A stretch of 64,000 bases of DNA. Origin: Xylophilus sp. GOD-11R. Lineage in GTDB: Bacteria; Pseudomonadota; Gammaproteobacteria; Burkholderiales; Burkholderiaceae_C. Under the pieces are notes generated by a model. It was not told the DNA's origin. It did no database searches and saw nothing but the letters and a program-made list of their open reading frames with translations. Where the stretch lies: contig NZ_CP137854.1 of NCBI RefSeq assembly GCF_033546935.1, forward strand, positions 3,658,001 to 3,722,000. Reading direction: 5' to 3'. The translations under genes and the position numbers were made by a program. The first letter of the stretch is position 1. Every line of letters starts with the position of its first letter. Shown here one piece after another: positions 8,062-17,785 of the stretch.

Positions 8062-10302
8062 ATGACCTCCCCCCTGACACCCGAAGACCGTCCCCAGCTC
8101 GCCGGTTCGCGCCGCCGCTTTCTCGGCACCGCCGGCGCCACCACGGCGGGCGCCGCCGTGGCGCCGCTGCTGATGGCCCAGAACGCCGCCGCGCAGCAGC
8201 CGGCGGCGATCGCCGCCGCCGCCACACCGATCGCCGACAAGGCCCAGGACCTGGCCCACGAGACGACCGTCGACGCCGGCCAGGCACTGACCTCCAACCA
8301 GGGACTGAAGATCGCCGACAACCAGAACACCCTGCGCGCCGGCCCCCGCGGACCGGCCTTGCTGGAAGACCAGTTGTTCCGCGAGAAGATGACCGCCTTC
8401 GACCACGAGCGCATTCCCGAACGGGTGGTGCATGCGCGTGGCGCGGCGGCCCATGGCGTTTTCGAAACCTATGCCTCGCAGGCCGCCATCACCCGCGCGG
8501 GCTTTCTCGGCGCCGGTGGCAAGAAGACGCCGGTCTTCGTGCGCTTCTCCACCGTGGCGGGCTCGCGCGGCTCGGCCGATACCGCCCGCGATGTCCGGGG
8601 CTTCGCCGTCAAGTTCTATACCGACGAAGGCAACTACGACCTGGTCGGCAACAACATCCCGGTGTTCTTCATCCAGGACGCGATCAAGTTTCCCGACCTG
8701 ATCCATGCCGCCAAGCCGGAGCCCGACCGAGAAATTCCCCAGGCCTCCACCGCCCACGACACGTTCTGGGACTTCATCTCGCTGGTGCCCGAGTCCACCC
8801 ACATGGTGATGTGGATCATGTCGGACCGCGCCCTGCCCCGCTCCTACGCGATGATGGAAGGCTTCGGCGTGCACTCCTTTCGCCTCACCAACGCGCAGGG
8901 CACCAGCCGCCTGGTCAAGTTCCACTGGAAGCCGCTCAAGGGGGTGCACGGCCTGGCCTGGGACGAGGCGCAGAAGCTCGCCGGCAAGGACCCGGATTTC
9001 CATCGCCGCGACCTCGCCGACGCCATCGCGACCGGCGACTTTCCCGAATGGGAGCTCGGCGTCCAGGTGGTCGAGGAAGCCGATGCCAACCGCTTCGGCT
9101 TCGACCTGCTCGACTCCACCAAGCTGTTGCCCGAAGAGATCGTGCCGGTGCGGCCCATCGGCAAGATGACGCTCAACCGCAATCCGGACAACTACTTCGC
9201 CGAGACCGAGCAGGTAGCCTTTCATACCGGCAACCTGGTGCCCGGCATCGACGTGACCGAAGACCCGCTGCTGCAGGGCCGCATGTTCTCGTATGTCGAC
9301 ACCCAGCTCACTCGCCTGGGCGGACCCAACTTCCACGAGATCCCGATCAACCGCGCGCTCGCCCCGGTGCACAACATGAACCGCGACGGCTTTCATCGCC
9401 AGACCATCGCGAAGGGCCGGGTCAACTACGAACCCAGTTCGATCGACGTGCCACCGATTCGCGAGGTGCCTGCCGCCAATGGAGGCTTTGTCACTGCACA
9501 AGTGCCGGTGGCCGGTGTCAAGGTGCGCCATCGGTCGGAGACCTTCGCCGACCACTATTCGCAGGCCACGCTCTTCTGGCAAAGCCAGACGCCGCCGGAG
9601 CAGCAGCACATCGTGGAGGCGCTGCAGTTCGAGCTGGGCAAGCTGACGGTGCCGGCGGTACGGGCACGCATGCTGTCCAACCTGGTCAATGTCGACCGCG
9701 AGTTGGCCACGCGCGTGGCCGCGGTGCTGGGCGTGGCGGTGCCGGCGGCCAGCCCGCGCAACGGCAATAAGCGCTATGCGCCTTCGCCCGCGTTGTCGAT
9801 GATCGCCCGTGCCAATCCCAAGAGCGTGGTCGGCCGCAAGGTCGCGATCCTGGCGACCGACGGCGTGGACGGCGACGGCCTGCAGGCGGTCAAGGCCATG
9901 CTGGTGCGGGCCGGCGTGATGGTGAAGGTGCTCGCGCCGCACCTGGGCAGCCTGTGGTCAGCGGGTGGTACGCCTGTCGCGGTGGACGAGCTCATCGTGA
10001 CGACGCCCTCGCTGGTCTTCGACGCGGTCTTCGTGGCGGCAGGCGCCGACAGCGTCGCGGCGCTGCGGGCGTCGGGCGACGCGATCGACTACGTGCGCGA
10101 GGCCTTCCGCCACGCCAAGCCGCTCGGCGCGCTGGCCGACGGCGCGGGCCTGCTGGCCGCCGCGGGCATTTCCACCACCGGCGCCAAAGTGCCCGGCGTG
10201 AGCGTCGCCAGCCAGCCGGCCGAGCTCAGCCAGGGCTTCATCGCCGACATGACGATGCATCGGCATTGGGACCGCGCGGTCAAGAGCGCGCTGGCGGCCT
10301 GA
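8062..10302 (+). CDS. katE: Tat-exported large-subunit (clade 2) catalase, KatE type
   Basis: 746 residues; hydrogen peroxide disproportionation. ATG 8062 is chosen because it places a Tat signal ([18 protein letters not shown]) at the N-terminus and has AAGGA upstream. Core landmarks: distal His124 in RVVHARG, Asn198 in GNNIPVFF, and proximal heme Tyr411 in RMFSYVDTQ. The C-terminal 150 residues form the extra flavodoxin/DJ-1-like domain ([18 protein letters not shown]) typical of large-subunit catalases. The export signal means a periplasmic enzyme that protects against external peroxide. The divergent neighbour is an ankyrin protein. Confidence 0.95.
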   Translation: MTSPLTPEDRPQLAGSRRRFLGTAGATTAGAAVAPLLMAQNAAAQQPAAIAAAATPIADKAQDLAHETTVDAGQALTSNQGLKIADNQNTLRAGPRGPALLEDQLFREKMTAFDHERIPERVVHARGAAAHGVFETYASQAAITRAGFLGAGGKKTPVFVRFSTVAGSRGSADTARDVRGFAVKFYTDEGNYDLVGNNIPVFFIQDAIKFPDLIHAAKPEPDREIPQASTAHDTFWDFISLVPESTHMVMWIMSDRALPRSYAMMEGFGVHSFRLTNAQGTSRLVKFHWKPLKGVHGLAWDEAQKLAGKDPDFHRRDLADAIATGDFPEWELGVQVVEEADANRFGFDLLDSTKLLPEEIVPVRPIGKMTLNRNPDNYFAETEQVAFHTGNLVPGIDVTEDPLLQGRMFSYVDTQLTRLGGPNFHEIPINRALAPVHNMNRDGFHRQTIAKGRVNYEPSSIDVPPIREVPAANGGFVTAQVPVAGVKVRHRSETFADHYSQATLFWQSQTPPEQQHIVEALQFELGKLTVPAVRARMLSNLVNVDRELATRVAAVLGVAVPAASPRNGNKRYAPSPALSMIARANPKSVVGRKVAILATDGVDGDGLQAVKAMLVRAGVMVKVLAPHLGSLWSAGGTPVAVDELIVTTPSLVFDAVFVAAGADSVAALRASGDAIDYVREAFRHAKPLGALADGAGLLAAAGISTTGAKVPGVSVASQPAELSQGFIADMTMHRHWDRAVKSALAA

Positions 10303-10326
10303 TCCGCCTGATCCGCCTGATCGGCA
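10300..10326. repeat. Three 9-bp units at the catalase stop codon
   Basis: TGATCCGCC is repeated twice and followed by a third unit with two changes; the first unit contains the catalase stop codon TGA. Confidence 0.7.
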
Positions 10327-10385
10327 CCACGCGGCCTACGGCGGCGTACGGCCGCGCCACCGTCGGGCGGCTGCGTCGGCGCGTG

Positions 10386-10426
10386 AAAAAGCCACGGTGG
10401 ACGCCCTTCTGGCGTGCCGCCGTGGC
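10386..10426 (-). terminator. Hairpin terminator after the DUF3072 gene
   Basis: Stem 10391-10400 pairs with 10417-10426 (nine of ten), with an inner acgcc/ggcgt extension. On the minus strand it is followed by TTTTT, so it ends the leftward transcript; it also faces the end of the catalase gene. Confidence 0.7.
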
Positions 10427-10448
10427 CTCGTCGATACACCGCTCGGGC

Positions 10449-10667
10449 TTACTTGCCGCGACCGGTCATGGCCTGGAGTTCTTCGATCCGGACCGAAGCC
10501 TGAGCTTTGGTGAGCGTTTCGTCGAACTCTTGCCTGGCCTCTTCAGACAGGGTGGCCAGATAGGACTTCTGCGCCCCGGTCATCGCCTCGTCGCCCGTGA
10601 CCCAGGTCGACGGGTCTTTTTCCATGTTGCTCTCGGCGGCTTCGGACTGAACGTGTTTGTCGGTCAT
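10449..10667 (-). CDS. DUF3072 small protein
   Basis: 72 residues with GGAG upstream of ATG 10667. The C-terminal half has the family signature: MTGAQKSYLATLSEEARQEF followed by DETLTKAQAS and RIEELQ. It is acidic, soluble and helical. DUF3072 proteins have no established biochemical role. Here it is convergent with the catalase gene and followed by its own hairpin terminator, so it is probably monocistronic. Confidence 0.85.
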   Translation of the reverse strand: MTDKHVQSEAAESNMEKDPSTWVTGDEAMTGAQKSYLATLSEEARQEFDETLTKAQASVRIEELQAMTGRGK

Positions 10668-10823
10668 GGTGTTCTCCGGTGAATGGATGGGTCACTTTCC
10701 GACCGGCACTGCGTGGGCCGTGTAGGGCGATGCCGCGCGACACTGTCGTTTTATACAGCCTGCAAGCCGGGGCCCACCGTTCGGGGGCCGATCGACTGGC
10801 AGGTCGTGAAGGTCAGCCCCGCC

Positions 10824-12802
10824 TCAGAACGCCGCCTGCAAGGTCGCCATCACACTGCGTGGCGTGCCGTACCAGTTGCCGCCGCCGGCACTGCTGCCGA
10901 GCGTCTGGTAGTACTTCTTGTCGAAAACGTTGCCGACGTTCAGGGCTGCCGTCAGGTTGCGGTTGATGCGGTAGGTGGCCCGTGCCGACCACACCGCGTA
11001 GCCGCCCTGCTCGATGCGCGCCGTGCCGTTGAGCTTGTACGCCATGCTTTGCACGTTGACGCCGCCGCCCACCGTCCATGCCGACAAGTTGCCCGGCAGC
11101 TGGTAGCTGCTCCACAACTTGAGCATGTGGCGCGGGGTGAACGACGACAAGGGCTGCGACTCGTTGGCGGCGGTGTCGCGCAGGTAGCGGGTCTGGTTGA
11201 AGGTGTAGCCGCCGGCGAGCTGCCAGCCGGTCGCGAGCTGTCCGGAGATCTCGGTATCCAGTCCCTGGCTACGCACCTTGGAGTCATTGGCGAAGCACGC
11301 GCCACCGGTAGGCGAGCCACCGCAGGGCGATGCCTGCACCTGCAGCGCCCGGCCGTCCTCGATGGTGCGGAACAACGCGATCGCCGAGTTGAGCTTGCCG
11401 CCGTAATGCGAGCCTTTCACCCCCACTTCGTAGTTCTTGCCGGTGGCCGGATCCAGCGGTGAGCCCGACAGCGTGTACTGGTTGGCCTGCGACCGGAAGA
11501 TCTCGGCATAGCTGACGTAGGCGGTCCACTCCGGATTGAAGTCGTAGCTCAGTGCCGCGAACGGCGTGAACTGGCTGTTCTCCTTGTACGGCCGGGTGTT
11601 GTAGAGGCCCGTGACCTTGTTCAGGACCGAATTTTCGGTCTGGCTCACCCGCCCGCCCGCCCGCCCGCCGTCAGCTTGAACTGATCGGTCAGGGCGAAAC
11701 GCAAGGATCCGTAAACACCCGACTGCTCGGTGCGGTTGAGCGTGCTGGTAGCGGCGCGGGTCGGCGACGGCGTGGTCGGGAACACGCTGTAGTTGTCCGG
11801 GTTGAAATTGAAGACATTGAAGCCGGCGTTGGACACGGCCATCGGCTGGCTGGCCAGGTCGTAGTCGCGCTTCATGTAGTTGCCGCCCACCAGCACGTCG
11901 TGCTGGCGGCCGAAGGCCTCGAAGCTGCCGTTGAGCGAGATGTCCAGTCCGGTCTGCTCACCGACCAGTTTCTGGTCGAAGGCCGAGATGGTCTGTCCCA
12001 GCCCGGTCGCCGGATTGACGGCGTTGAAGTTGGAGCCGCTTCGGTCGGCGTTGTCTTCCTTCATGTACGACAGGCCGGCCTTCAGGCGCCAGTCCTTGTT
12101 GAAGCGGTGGTTGAGGTCGGCGAAGACGGTGGTGTTCTCGATGTCGGTCCTGGCCCAGGCCGCGTTGAGGTTGGTCGAGCGCGACAGCCCGATGTCGCCG
12201 CCGTTGGTGTAGCGCGGCAAGCCGCCGTACATCGGCACCAGATCGTTCTTCTCGTAGTTCAGGCCCAGGCCGAGCGTGGTGTCGGGCGTGAGGTCGGCTT
12301 CGACCACGCCGTAGAACAGCGAGCGCTTGGTATGCGCCCGGTCGTAGAAGAATTTCTTGTCCTCGTGCGCCGCCACGATCCGGGCCCGCAGGCTGCCGCT
12401 CTCGTTCATCGGCAGACTCAGGTCCACATCGCCGCGATAGGTGTCGAAGCTGCCGACCGTGAGTTGGGCGCTGGTCTGGCGAAACTTGAGCGGCCGCTTG
12501 CGCACGAGGTTCACGGTGCCGCCCGGGCTGCCCGCGCCGGTGAACAAGCCCGCCGGACCGCGCAGCACCTCCACCCGGTCGTAGGCGGCGAGGTCGGGAC
12601 TGACCGCGAAGCCGTTGGTGCGCACCGAGGGCACGCCGTCGTACTGCACCGAATCGACCTGGAAACCGCGCGAGAAGTAGGTGCGCTCGTAGCTGCTGCC
12701 GTCCTGGATCAGCATGCCGGGCGTGGTGCGCAGCGCGTCTTCCAGCGTGCGGATGTTCTGGTCATCGAGCAACTGGCGCGTGATGACGGTGTCGGGCTCC
12801 AT
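10824..12802 (-). pseudogene. TonB-dependent siderophore receptor, 5'-truncated and frameshifted
   Basis: Two adjacent frames make one receptor. Frame 1 (stop at 11645) gives the plug from about TVITRQLLDDQNIRTLEDAL and the first barrel strands (VEVLRGPAGLFTGAGSPGGT, LTAGGR). Frame 2 (to 10824) gives the rest of the barrel, ending ARATYRINRNL..., NVFDKKYYQT and the terminal aromatic residue of MATLQAAF. The break lies in a GGGC tandem repeat. The signal peptide, any STN domain and the start of the plug are missing: at about 12790 homology stops and the strand is occupied by a potassium channel gene. As it stands no exported receptor can be made. The full-length family transports ferric siderophores across the outer membrane with TonB energy. 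Confidence 0.85.
11648..11670. repeat. Tetranucleotide (GGGC)n repeat at the receptor frameshift
   Basis: On the coding (minus) strand the run reads CGGC, four perfect GGGC units, then GGGT. The current length puts the upstream frame into TGA directly after it. Adding one unit, or removing two, would restore the downstream frame and give ...TAGGR...VSQTEN. Confidence 0.9.
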
Positions 12803-13877
12803 CCTCGTCCTGCTGACCTTGATGGATGCCTTCGAGGTCGTGCTGCTGCCCCGCACGGTTCGCCGCCGGATGAAGATCAACCGGTATTTCTTCAGACTGA
12901 CTTGGCTCGGCTGGGCCTGGCTGGGACTCCGATTGAAGCCGGGGCGCCGCCGCGAAGACTTTCTGGCGGTGTACGGGCCGCTGTCGATGGTCGCCCTGTT
13001 CGGGCTGTGGGCCACTTGCCTGATCGTCGGCTTCGGGCTGGTGCAATGGTCGCTTCTGCAGTCCGGGGCAGAAGGGCGCGGACTGGCGGGGCAGATCATC
13101 GTCAGCGGCGATGCCTTCTTTACCCTGGGCTACGGAGACAACGTGCCGCACGCCCGCCTGGCGCGGTTTCTGGTCATCCTGGAGGCCGGCACCGGCTTCG
13201 GCTTCATCGCGCTGACCATCGGCTACCTGCCGGTGCTCTACCAGCACTTCACCCGCCGAGATGTGCAGCTGATCGAGTTTTCACTGCGGGCCGGTACGCC
13301 CGCATCGACACTCCAGCTGCTGGCCTGGCACGCGCAAGGCGGGCAGGACGGCCTGGAGCGCTGGCTGGCCCGCTGGGAGAGCTGGGCGGCGGAGCTTATC
13401 GAGAGCCATGCGGCGTATCCGATGCTGGCTTTCTACCGATCGCAGCACGAGGGCCATTCCTGGGTCGGTGCGCTGACCACCGTGATGGATGTTTGCGGCC
13501 TCGTCATCGCCGGCGCGCATGCGGGGCAGAGGCACCAGGCCGCGGCGACCTTCGCCGCACTGCGCCGCACGCTGGTCGAAGTGGGCGATGCGCTGCTATC
13601 CGACGAAGCAGCGGGCGATGGCGGCCGCTCGCTGGATGCCGACACGCGCGAGCGGATCGGTGCGGCCATGCGCGCGATCCTTCCGGACTGGCGGGAAGAC
13701 GCGGCCGCGGCGACCGGCATCGACAGCCTGCGACGCCATTACGAGCCGCGCGTGACCCGGCTGGCGGCCTATCTGCTGCTACCCCTGCCCTGCTGGGACA
13801 GCCCGACCGCCATGGCCAAAGACAGCTTCGGCCGCGAGGCTGTCCTGGAACGACTCACCGATCGCCACTCCCCGTAG
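12783..13877 (+). CDS. Potassium-channel family membrane protein
   Basis: 364 residues from ATG 12783. First membrane helix SGSILVLLTLMDAFEVVLLP, a basic cytosolic loop (RTVRRRMKINR), second helix around MVALFGLWATCLIVGFGLV, pore helix and selectivity filter TLGYGD at 114-119, then a third helix FLVILEAGTGFGFIALTIGYL, and a roughly 200-residue cytosolic tail. The filter is the canonical K+ type; family members are two-to-three-helix channels related to Ion_trans_2. The first helix starts only five residues after the ATG and the gene abuts the truncated TonB receptor, so the original N-terminus and promoter may have been lost; a frame from 12714 exists but its first 23 codons are antisense receptor. 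Confidence 0.8.
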   Translation: MTVSGSILVLLTLMDAFEVVLLPRTVRRRMKINRYFFRLTWLGWAWLGLRLKPGRRREDFLAVYGPLSMVALFGLWATCLIVGFGLVQWSLLQSGAEGRGLAGQIIVSGDAFFTLGYGDNVPHARLARFLVILEAGTGFGFIALTIGYLPVLYQHFTRRDVQLIEFSLRAGTPASTLQLLAWHAQGGQDGLERWLARWESWAAELIESHAAYPMLAFYRSQHEGHSWVGALTTVMDVCGLVIAGAHAGQRHQAAATFAALRRTLVEVGDALLSDEAAGDGGRSLDADTRERIGAAMRAILPDWREDAAAATGIDSLRRHYEPRVTRLAAYLLLPLPCWDSPTAMAKDSFGREAVLERLTDRHSP

Positions 13878-13970
13878 CCCGGTTACGCGGGCGCGCCTGC
13901 CGCATGCCGCGTGCGCCGGCTTGCCGACGACCGTCGCCGCGCGATGCGATGCGGCCGCCACAACCTCGCC

Positions 13971-15638
13971 TCACCGCCGGTTGGAGTGCAGATTGGCGCC
14001 GGTCGCGCCGTCGAGCACGGTCCTGACCTTGCGTGCGAGGTCGGCCACCAGATACGGTTTGCGAAGCACGTCGAATTCGGCGCTGCCGTTGGCGTCGGCG
14101 AAGTTCTCCTCGCCCTCGTAGCCGGTCGTCAGCAGGATGCGAACGTCGGGTATGAGTCGCCTGATTTCCCGTGCCAGGGCGTAGCCATTCATGCCGCCGG
14201 GCATGACGATGTCGGAAAACAGCATGTGCGGGCGGTCCTCGGACGGGAGCGCGGCGACCAGGTCGAGCGCCTCCCGCCCGTGGTGCGCCATCTGCACGTC
14301 GTAACCGAGGTTCTGGAGTGCGTCGTGCGCGAGCTGGGCAACCTCCACCCGGTCGTCGACCACCAGAATCTTTTCTGAGCCGCCGCGAATCTCCAGTCCG
14401 TGCAGCGGCTGGGAAGACTTTTCGGCAAGTGGCGAGAAAGCTGCCGGAAAGTACATGCGCACCGTTGTGCCGACGCCCTCCTCCGAATAGATCTGCACCG
14501 TGCCGCCCGATTGCTTGACGAAGCCATACACCATCGACAGCCCGAGCCCGGTGCCTTTGCCTTCGTCCTTGGTGGTGAAGAACGGCTCCATGACCCGGCC
14601 GATCATTGCGGCGGGAATGCCGTTGCCGGAGTCGCTCACGGACAAGGACACATAGGCGCCCGGTGCCAGGCCGTGGAAGGCGGCGGAGTCCTGTACTTCA
14701 ACGAGCACATTGGATGTCTTGACCGTGATCTGCCCGCCATCGGGCATGGCGTCGCGCGCGTTGATCAGCACATTGAGCAGGGCTACTTCGAGCTGCGTCG
14801 GGTCGACCTGGCAGTTGGCGAGCTCGGGCGCCAACCGCGCCGACACCTCGATGCCATTGCCCAGGGTCTGCTGCACCAGTTCCTTCACCGCGCCGGCGGT
14901 GATGTTGAGATTGATCACCCTCCCCTGCAGGCGCTGCTTGCGTGAAAAGGCGAGCAAATGCTGGGTGAGCGTCGCGGCCTTGCCGATGGCCTGCTGCACA
15001 CTCTCGATGCTCTTGAGCGTGGGTTCGAGCTCCGGTGTTCCGATCTTCTGCAGCCGCATGCGCGTGATGTCCATGTGGCCACGCATGACCTGCAGCAGGT
15101 TGTTGAAATCGTGCGAGATGCCGCCGGTGAGCTGCCCCAGCGCCTCCATTTTTTGTGCCTGCGCCAGCGACTCCTCGGCGTCGCGTCGACGGCTCACATC
15201 GAGCTGGGACGCGAAAAAGTACACCAGCGTGCGGTCGGCGTCGAAGACCGGCGAGATGAACAGAGCGTTCCAGAACGACGAGCCGTCCTTGCGGTAATTC
15301 AGCACCTCGGTGTTGAGCTCGCGCCGGTCCGCCACGGCTTCGCGGATCGACCGGATGGTCTCGCGGTCGGTCGCCGGCCCCTGCAGCAAACGGCAGTTCC
15401 TGCCGACGATGTCAGCCTCGGTATAGCCGGTCATCGACAGGAATGCGCGGTTGGCGAAAACGATCGGGTTGTCCGGCTGACGCGGGTCGGTGACGATCAT
15501 CGGCATGCGGGTCGTCTCGATCGCGGCGAAAAAGATGTCGTCCTTGTGCCGGCGCAGCTGGTCGCCGGCCTTGTGCTCGACCTCGACGCGCGGTGGCTGA
15601 ATGGGATTGGGTTGCGGAGGCTTGGCGAACTGACTCAT
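13971..15638 (-). CDS. LOV-domain blue-light histidine kinase with receiver (paralogue 1)
   Basis: 555 residues, cytosolic. LOV domain at about 35-150: flavin-adduct Cys82 in GRNCRLLQGP and Gln145 in FFASQLDVS, both needed for LOV photochemistry. HisKA with H176 in GGISHDFNNLL; N box LINARDAMPD near 291; SDSGNG; GTGLGLSM at 363; receiver with DD near 428 and phospho-acceptor D476 in LFSDIVMPGG. A GTG start at 15689 is possible, but ATG 15638 matches the paralogue's N-terminal length better. It is strongly similar to the protein encoded at 19571-21211, in the opposite orientation. Confidence 0.93.
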   Translation of the reverse strand: MSQFAKPPQPNPIQPPRVEVEHKAGDQLRRHKDDIFFAAIETTRMPMIVTDPRQPDNPIVFANRAFLSMTGYTEADIVGRNCRLLQGPATDRETIRSIREAVADRRELNTEVLNYRKDGSSFWNALFISPVFDADRTLVYFFASQLDVSRRRDAEESLAQAQKMEALGQLTGGISHDFNNLLQVMRGHMDITRMRLQKIGTPELEPTLKSIESVQQAIGKAATLTQHLLAFSRKQRLQGRVINLNITAGAVKELVQQTLGNGIEVSARLAPELANCQVDPTQLEVALLNVLINARDAMPDGGQITVKTSNVLVEVQDSAAFHGLAPGAYVSLSVSDSGNGIPAAMIGRVMEPFFTTKDEGKGTGLGLSMVYGFVKQSGGTVQIYSEEGVGTTVRMYFPAAFSPLAEKSSQPLHGLEIRGGSEKILVVDDRVEVAQLAHDALQNLGYDVQMAHHGREALDLVAALPSEDRPHMLFSDIVMPGGMNGYALAREIRRLIPDVRILLTTGYEGEENFADANGSAEFDVLRKPYLVADLARKVRTVLDGATGANLHSNRR

Positions 15639-15854
15639 CTTCGACGGGCCGATGGAAACATGCCCTCGCCCTGCGGAATGGTCGCGCACCCCGGGCAGAA
15701 GGCGTCAGCAGGCCCGGCGTCCGCTCGGGCATGCGCTTGCATTGCGACAGTTTCAGATTGCCCATGGCGCCGACACGTGAAACGCGGGGAATCGCCCGAA
15801 CGGCTTGCAGGACGATTTCCCGGTTGTTCCGCTGAATCGGAGAAGAGCCGTCGC

Positions 15855-17021
15855 TCAGGGATTGGTGATCCTGAACAGCGTCGTCGGCAGCGAATTCGGA
15901 CTGCCGGGCTTGTACCAGCTCATGTCCTGGATGCGCGACGCCGTGACATAGAGCGTGCCGTCCGCACCCTGCGCCATGGTGTCCGGCCAACGCAATGCGG
16001 GGCTTTGCGCCAGCACGCGCAGGCCGCCGTTGCTGTCGCGAACCTTCACCGAATCGTCTTCCGGCGAGGTCAGGAACAACCGTCCGTCGCGGCCGAACAG
16101 CATGCCGTCGACCGGGCCGTTCTCGCCCACTGTTTCCACCATCGACGGCAGGCGCGGTGCGGCGGATACATCGCCCAGCGCACGGGTCGGCACGCGGTAG
16201 AGCGTCTTGCCCTTGATGGCCTGCCAATACAGCATGGTTCCGTCGACCGACAGCGCGATGCCGTCGGCCGAGAACTCCACGCCGCGCCCGTCCGGCCGGC
16301 GCAGCACCTGGCCGTCGGCCTTCACCTGCACCGTCTTGTCGACCTGGGTGCTGGCATGGCCGTCGAGCACCCGCCGCGCGGTGCCCTGCACCAGGTCGAC
16401 CACCACGATCGCGCCCCGGGCGCCGGAGTCGGTGATGTAAGCCGTCTTGCCATCGGTGCTGAAGCGTACGTCGTTGAGGTAGCTGCCATGCGGCGCGATC
16501 TTCTCGTCGAAAGCGATGGTCTTGACGACCCGGTCGCTGCTCAGGTCGATCTTCACCAGCTTGGGGCCCATCGGCACCACCGGCCCTTGCGCGGGCGCGG
16601 CGGCGTCGAGCGCCCAGAGATAACCCTGGTGGTCGACCACCACGCTCTGCACGCAGACGAAGTGGTCGGCGGCGGTCATCTCGTCCTTGCGGGCATTGCG
16701 CCAGGCGTTCCATTCTTCGTTGGGAAACGGCCGGACACGCCCGTCGGGCAGCACCTCGGCGACCGACACCGGCGCGTCGTCGGTCCAGCGCGGAAAGTTC
16801 ACGAAGATGCGGTTGGCCGGCGAAACCGTCACACCGGTGACCTGGTGGTCGAAGCGGGCGAGCTCCTGCAACTGGCCAGGGACGGCGGTCGAAGGAGGCG
16901 GCATGGACGATGGTCCGGGCTGGGCGCAGCCCGCGAGCAGGGAGACGGCCACGGCACAGCCGACGAGGGACAGCGTGGCGCGGTGGCGACCAAAAAGTGG
17001 GAGGGACATGGGAGCAGGCAT
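15855..17021 (-). CDS. Lipoprotein with yellow/major-royal-jelly-like beta-propeller
   Basis: 388 residues. N-terminal lipobox LLAGCAQ makes it a lipoprotein; the mature part is a propeller-type repeat protein with HFVCVQSVVVDHQGYLWALD, KIAPHGSYLNDVRFSTDGKT and ADGIALSVDGTMLYWQAIKG, characteristic of the bacterial MRJP/yellow family (SMP-30/gluconolactonase-like fold). Substrate unknown. Starts at 17021 and 17009 are both possible and neither has a good ribosome site. It is leftward and ends about 215 bases before the LOV kinase start, so it may have its own transcript. Confidence 0.82.
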   Translation of the reverse strand: MPAPMSLPLFGRHRATLSLVGCAVAVSLLAGCAQPGPSSMPPPSTAVPGQLQELARFDHQVTGVTVSPANRIFVNFPRWTDDAPVSVAEVLPDGRVRPFPNEEWNAWRNARKDEMTAADHFVCVQSVVVDHQGYLWALDAAAPAQGPVVPMGPKLVKIDLSSDRVVKTIAFDEKIAPHGSYLNDVRFSTDGKTAYITDSGARGAIVVVDLVQGTARRVLDGHASTQVDKTVQVKADGQVLRRPDGRGVEFSADGIALSVDGTMLYWQAIKGKTLYRVPTRALGDVSAAPRLPSMVETVGENGPVDGMLFGRDGRLFLTSPEDDSVKVRDSNGGLRVLAQSPALRWPDTMAQGADGTLYVTASRIQDMSWYKPGSPNSLPTTLFRITNP

Positions 17022-17165
17022 CGGGCGATGAGAGATCGAAGGAAAGAGCCCCGAAACCTAGAGGCCCCCGGTTGCCCGAGTTGTCAGCCCAAGGCTTTTG
17101 ACCGAGTCGGTTGCGAACGGTCTGCGCCACGACGCGGGCGGTTTCACGAGCCCCATCCGCCCACG

Positions 17166-17190
17166 AAAAAGCCGCCTGGGAGGCGGCTTT
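17166..17190 (-). terminator. Hairpin terminator directly after the tRNA-like gene
   Basis: Perfect 10-bp stem AAAGCCGCCT/AGGCGGCTTT with a three-base loop; on the minus strand it is followed by further T. It begins five bases after the 3' end of the tRNA-like sequence. Confidence 0.85.
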
Positions 17191-17194
17191 CATT

Positions 17195-17300
17195 CGGCTG
17201 TGCCGGGATTCGAACCCGGGTGGTCCGTCGCCCTGGCCCTCTCACGCGCCGCGGCGGACACTCTTGCGTGCTTCCCCTTCAACCACTCGGGCACACAGCG
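17195..17300 (-). tRNA. Unusual type II (Ser-like) tRNA or tRNA-like RNA
   Basis: Read on the minus strand: acceptor strand CGCTGTG pairs with CACAGCC (six of seven); TG-CCC-GAGTGGTTGAAG-GGG forms a Ser-type D arm; the T arm CCGGG-TTCGAAT-CCCGG is perfect; the variable region holds a GTCCG/CGGAC stem. The segment where the anticodon arm belongs (GCAC-GCAAGA-GTGT) gives only a short stem with a six-base loop lacking the invariant U33, so no anticodon can be read. Total 106 bases, longer than usual; no encoded CCA. A dedicated terminator follows, so the gene is likely transcribed. It may be a decayed tRNA-Ser, a variant tRNA, or a tRNA mimic. Confidence 0.55.
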
Positions 17301-17499
17301 GCGCGGAGTCTAAACGCGCGAAGCTTCGGTTTTGTTACCAATTACGACGACCGCCCCGCAGCAGGCCGAGGGCCTGGATCCGGGCATCACCGCTGCTCGT
17401 CAGCGCGCCCAGAAACGCCTGCGCCGCCGCGACAGCGCCTGCGGCCGGTGGGTGATGATCGCCAACGCCGCCGTCGGTGGCCGCGCCGACCATGGCCGC

Positions 17500-17785
17500 G
17501 CCGACCCAAACGAAGGCTGGGGCGCCACCGTGTTCCTGCAGGTGATCGACCCGGCCGCCTTTGCCGGACTGCCGGGGTTCGAGCGCCCGGTCGGCAAGGT
17601 GGCGCGCCAGTGCCATGCCGCGCGGCCGATGGATGCCCGGCGGCCGGTACGGCTGCCCGGCGAGCGTGGCTACCCGCTGGCGGCCACGCACGCCGAGCGC
17701 GGGCTACGGCTGCACGAGGGCATCGTGCCGGCGATCCGCGAGTGGGCCGACAAACCGCTGGTGGCATTGCCCGTCGCCATGCAGC
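17500..17785 (+). pseudogene. C-terminal remnant of an Ldh-family (malate/L-lactate) dehydrogenase
   Basis: In the frame from 17332, the stretch GWGATVFLQVIDPAAFAGLP, then ERPVGKVARQCHAARPMDAR and PVRLPGERGYPLAATHAERG resembles the C-terminal third of the LDH_2 oxidoreductases. The sequence before and after is low-quality Arg/Ala-rich translation with no Rossmann-like core, and the catalytic part is absent. It lies beside the tRNA-like gene, a typical place for insertion and decay. The frame as a whole (17332-17955) has no credible start. Confidence 0.6.
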
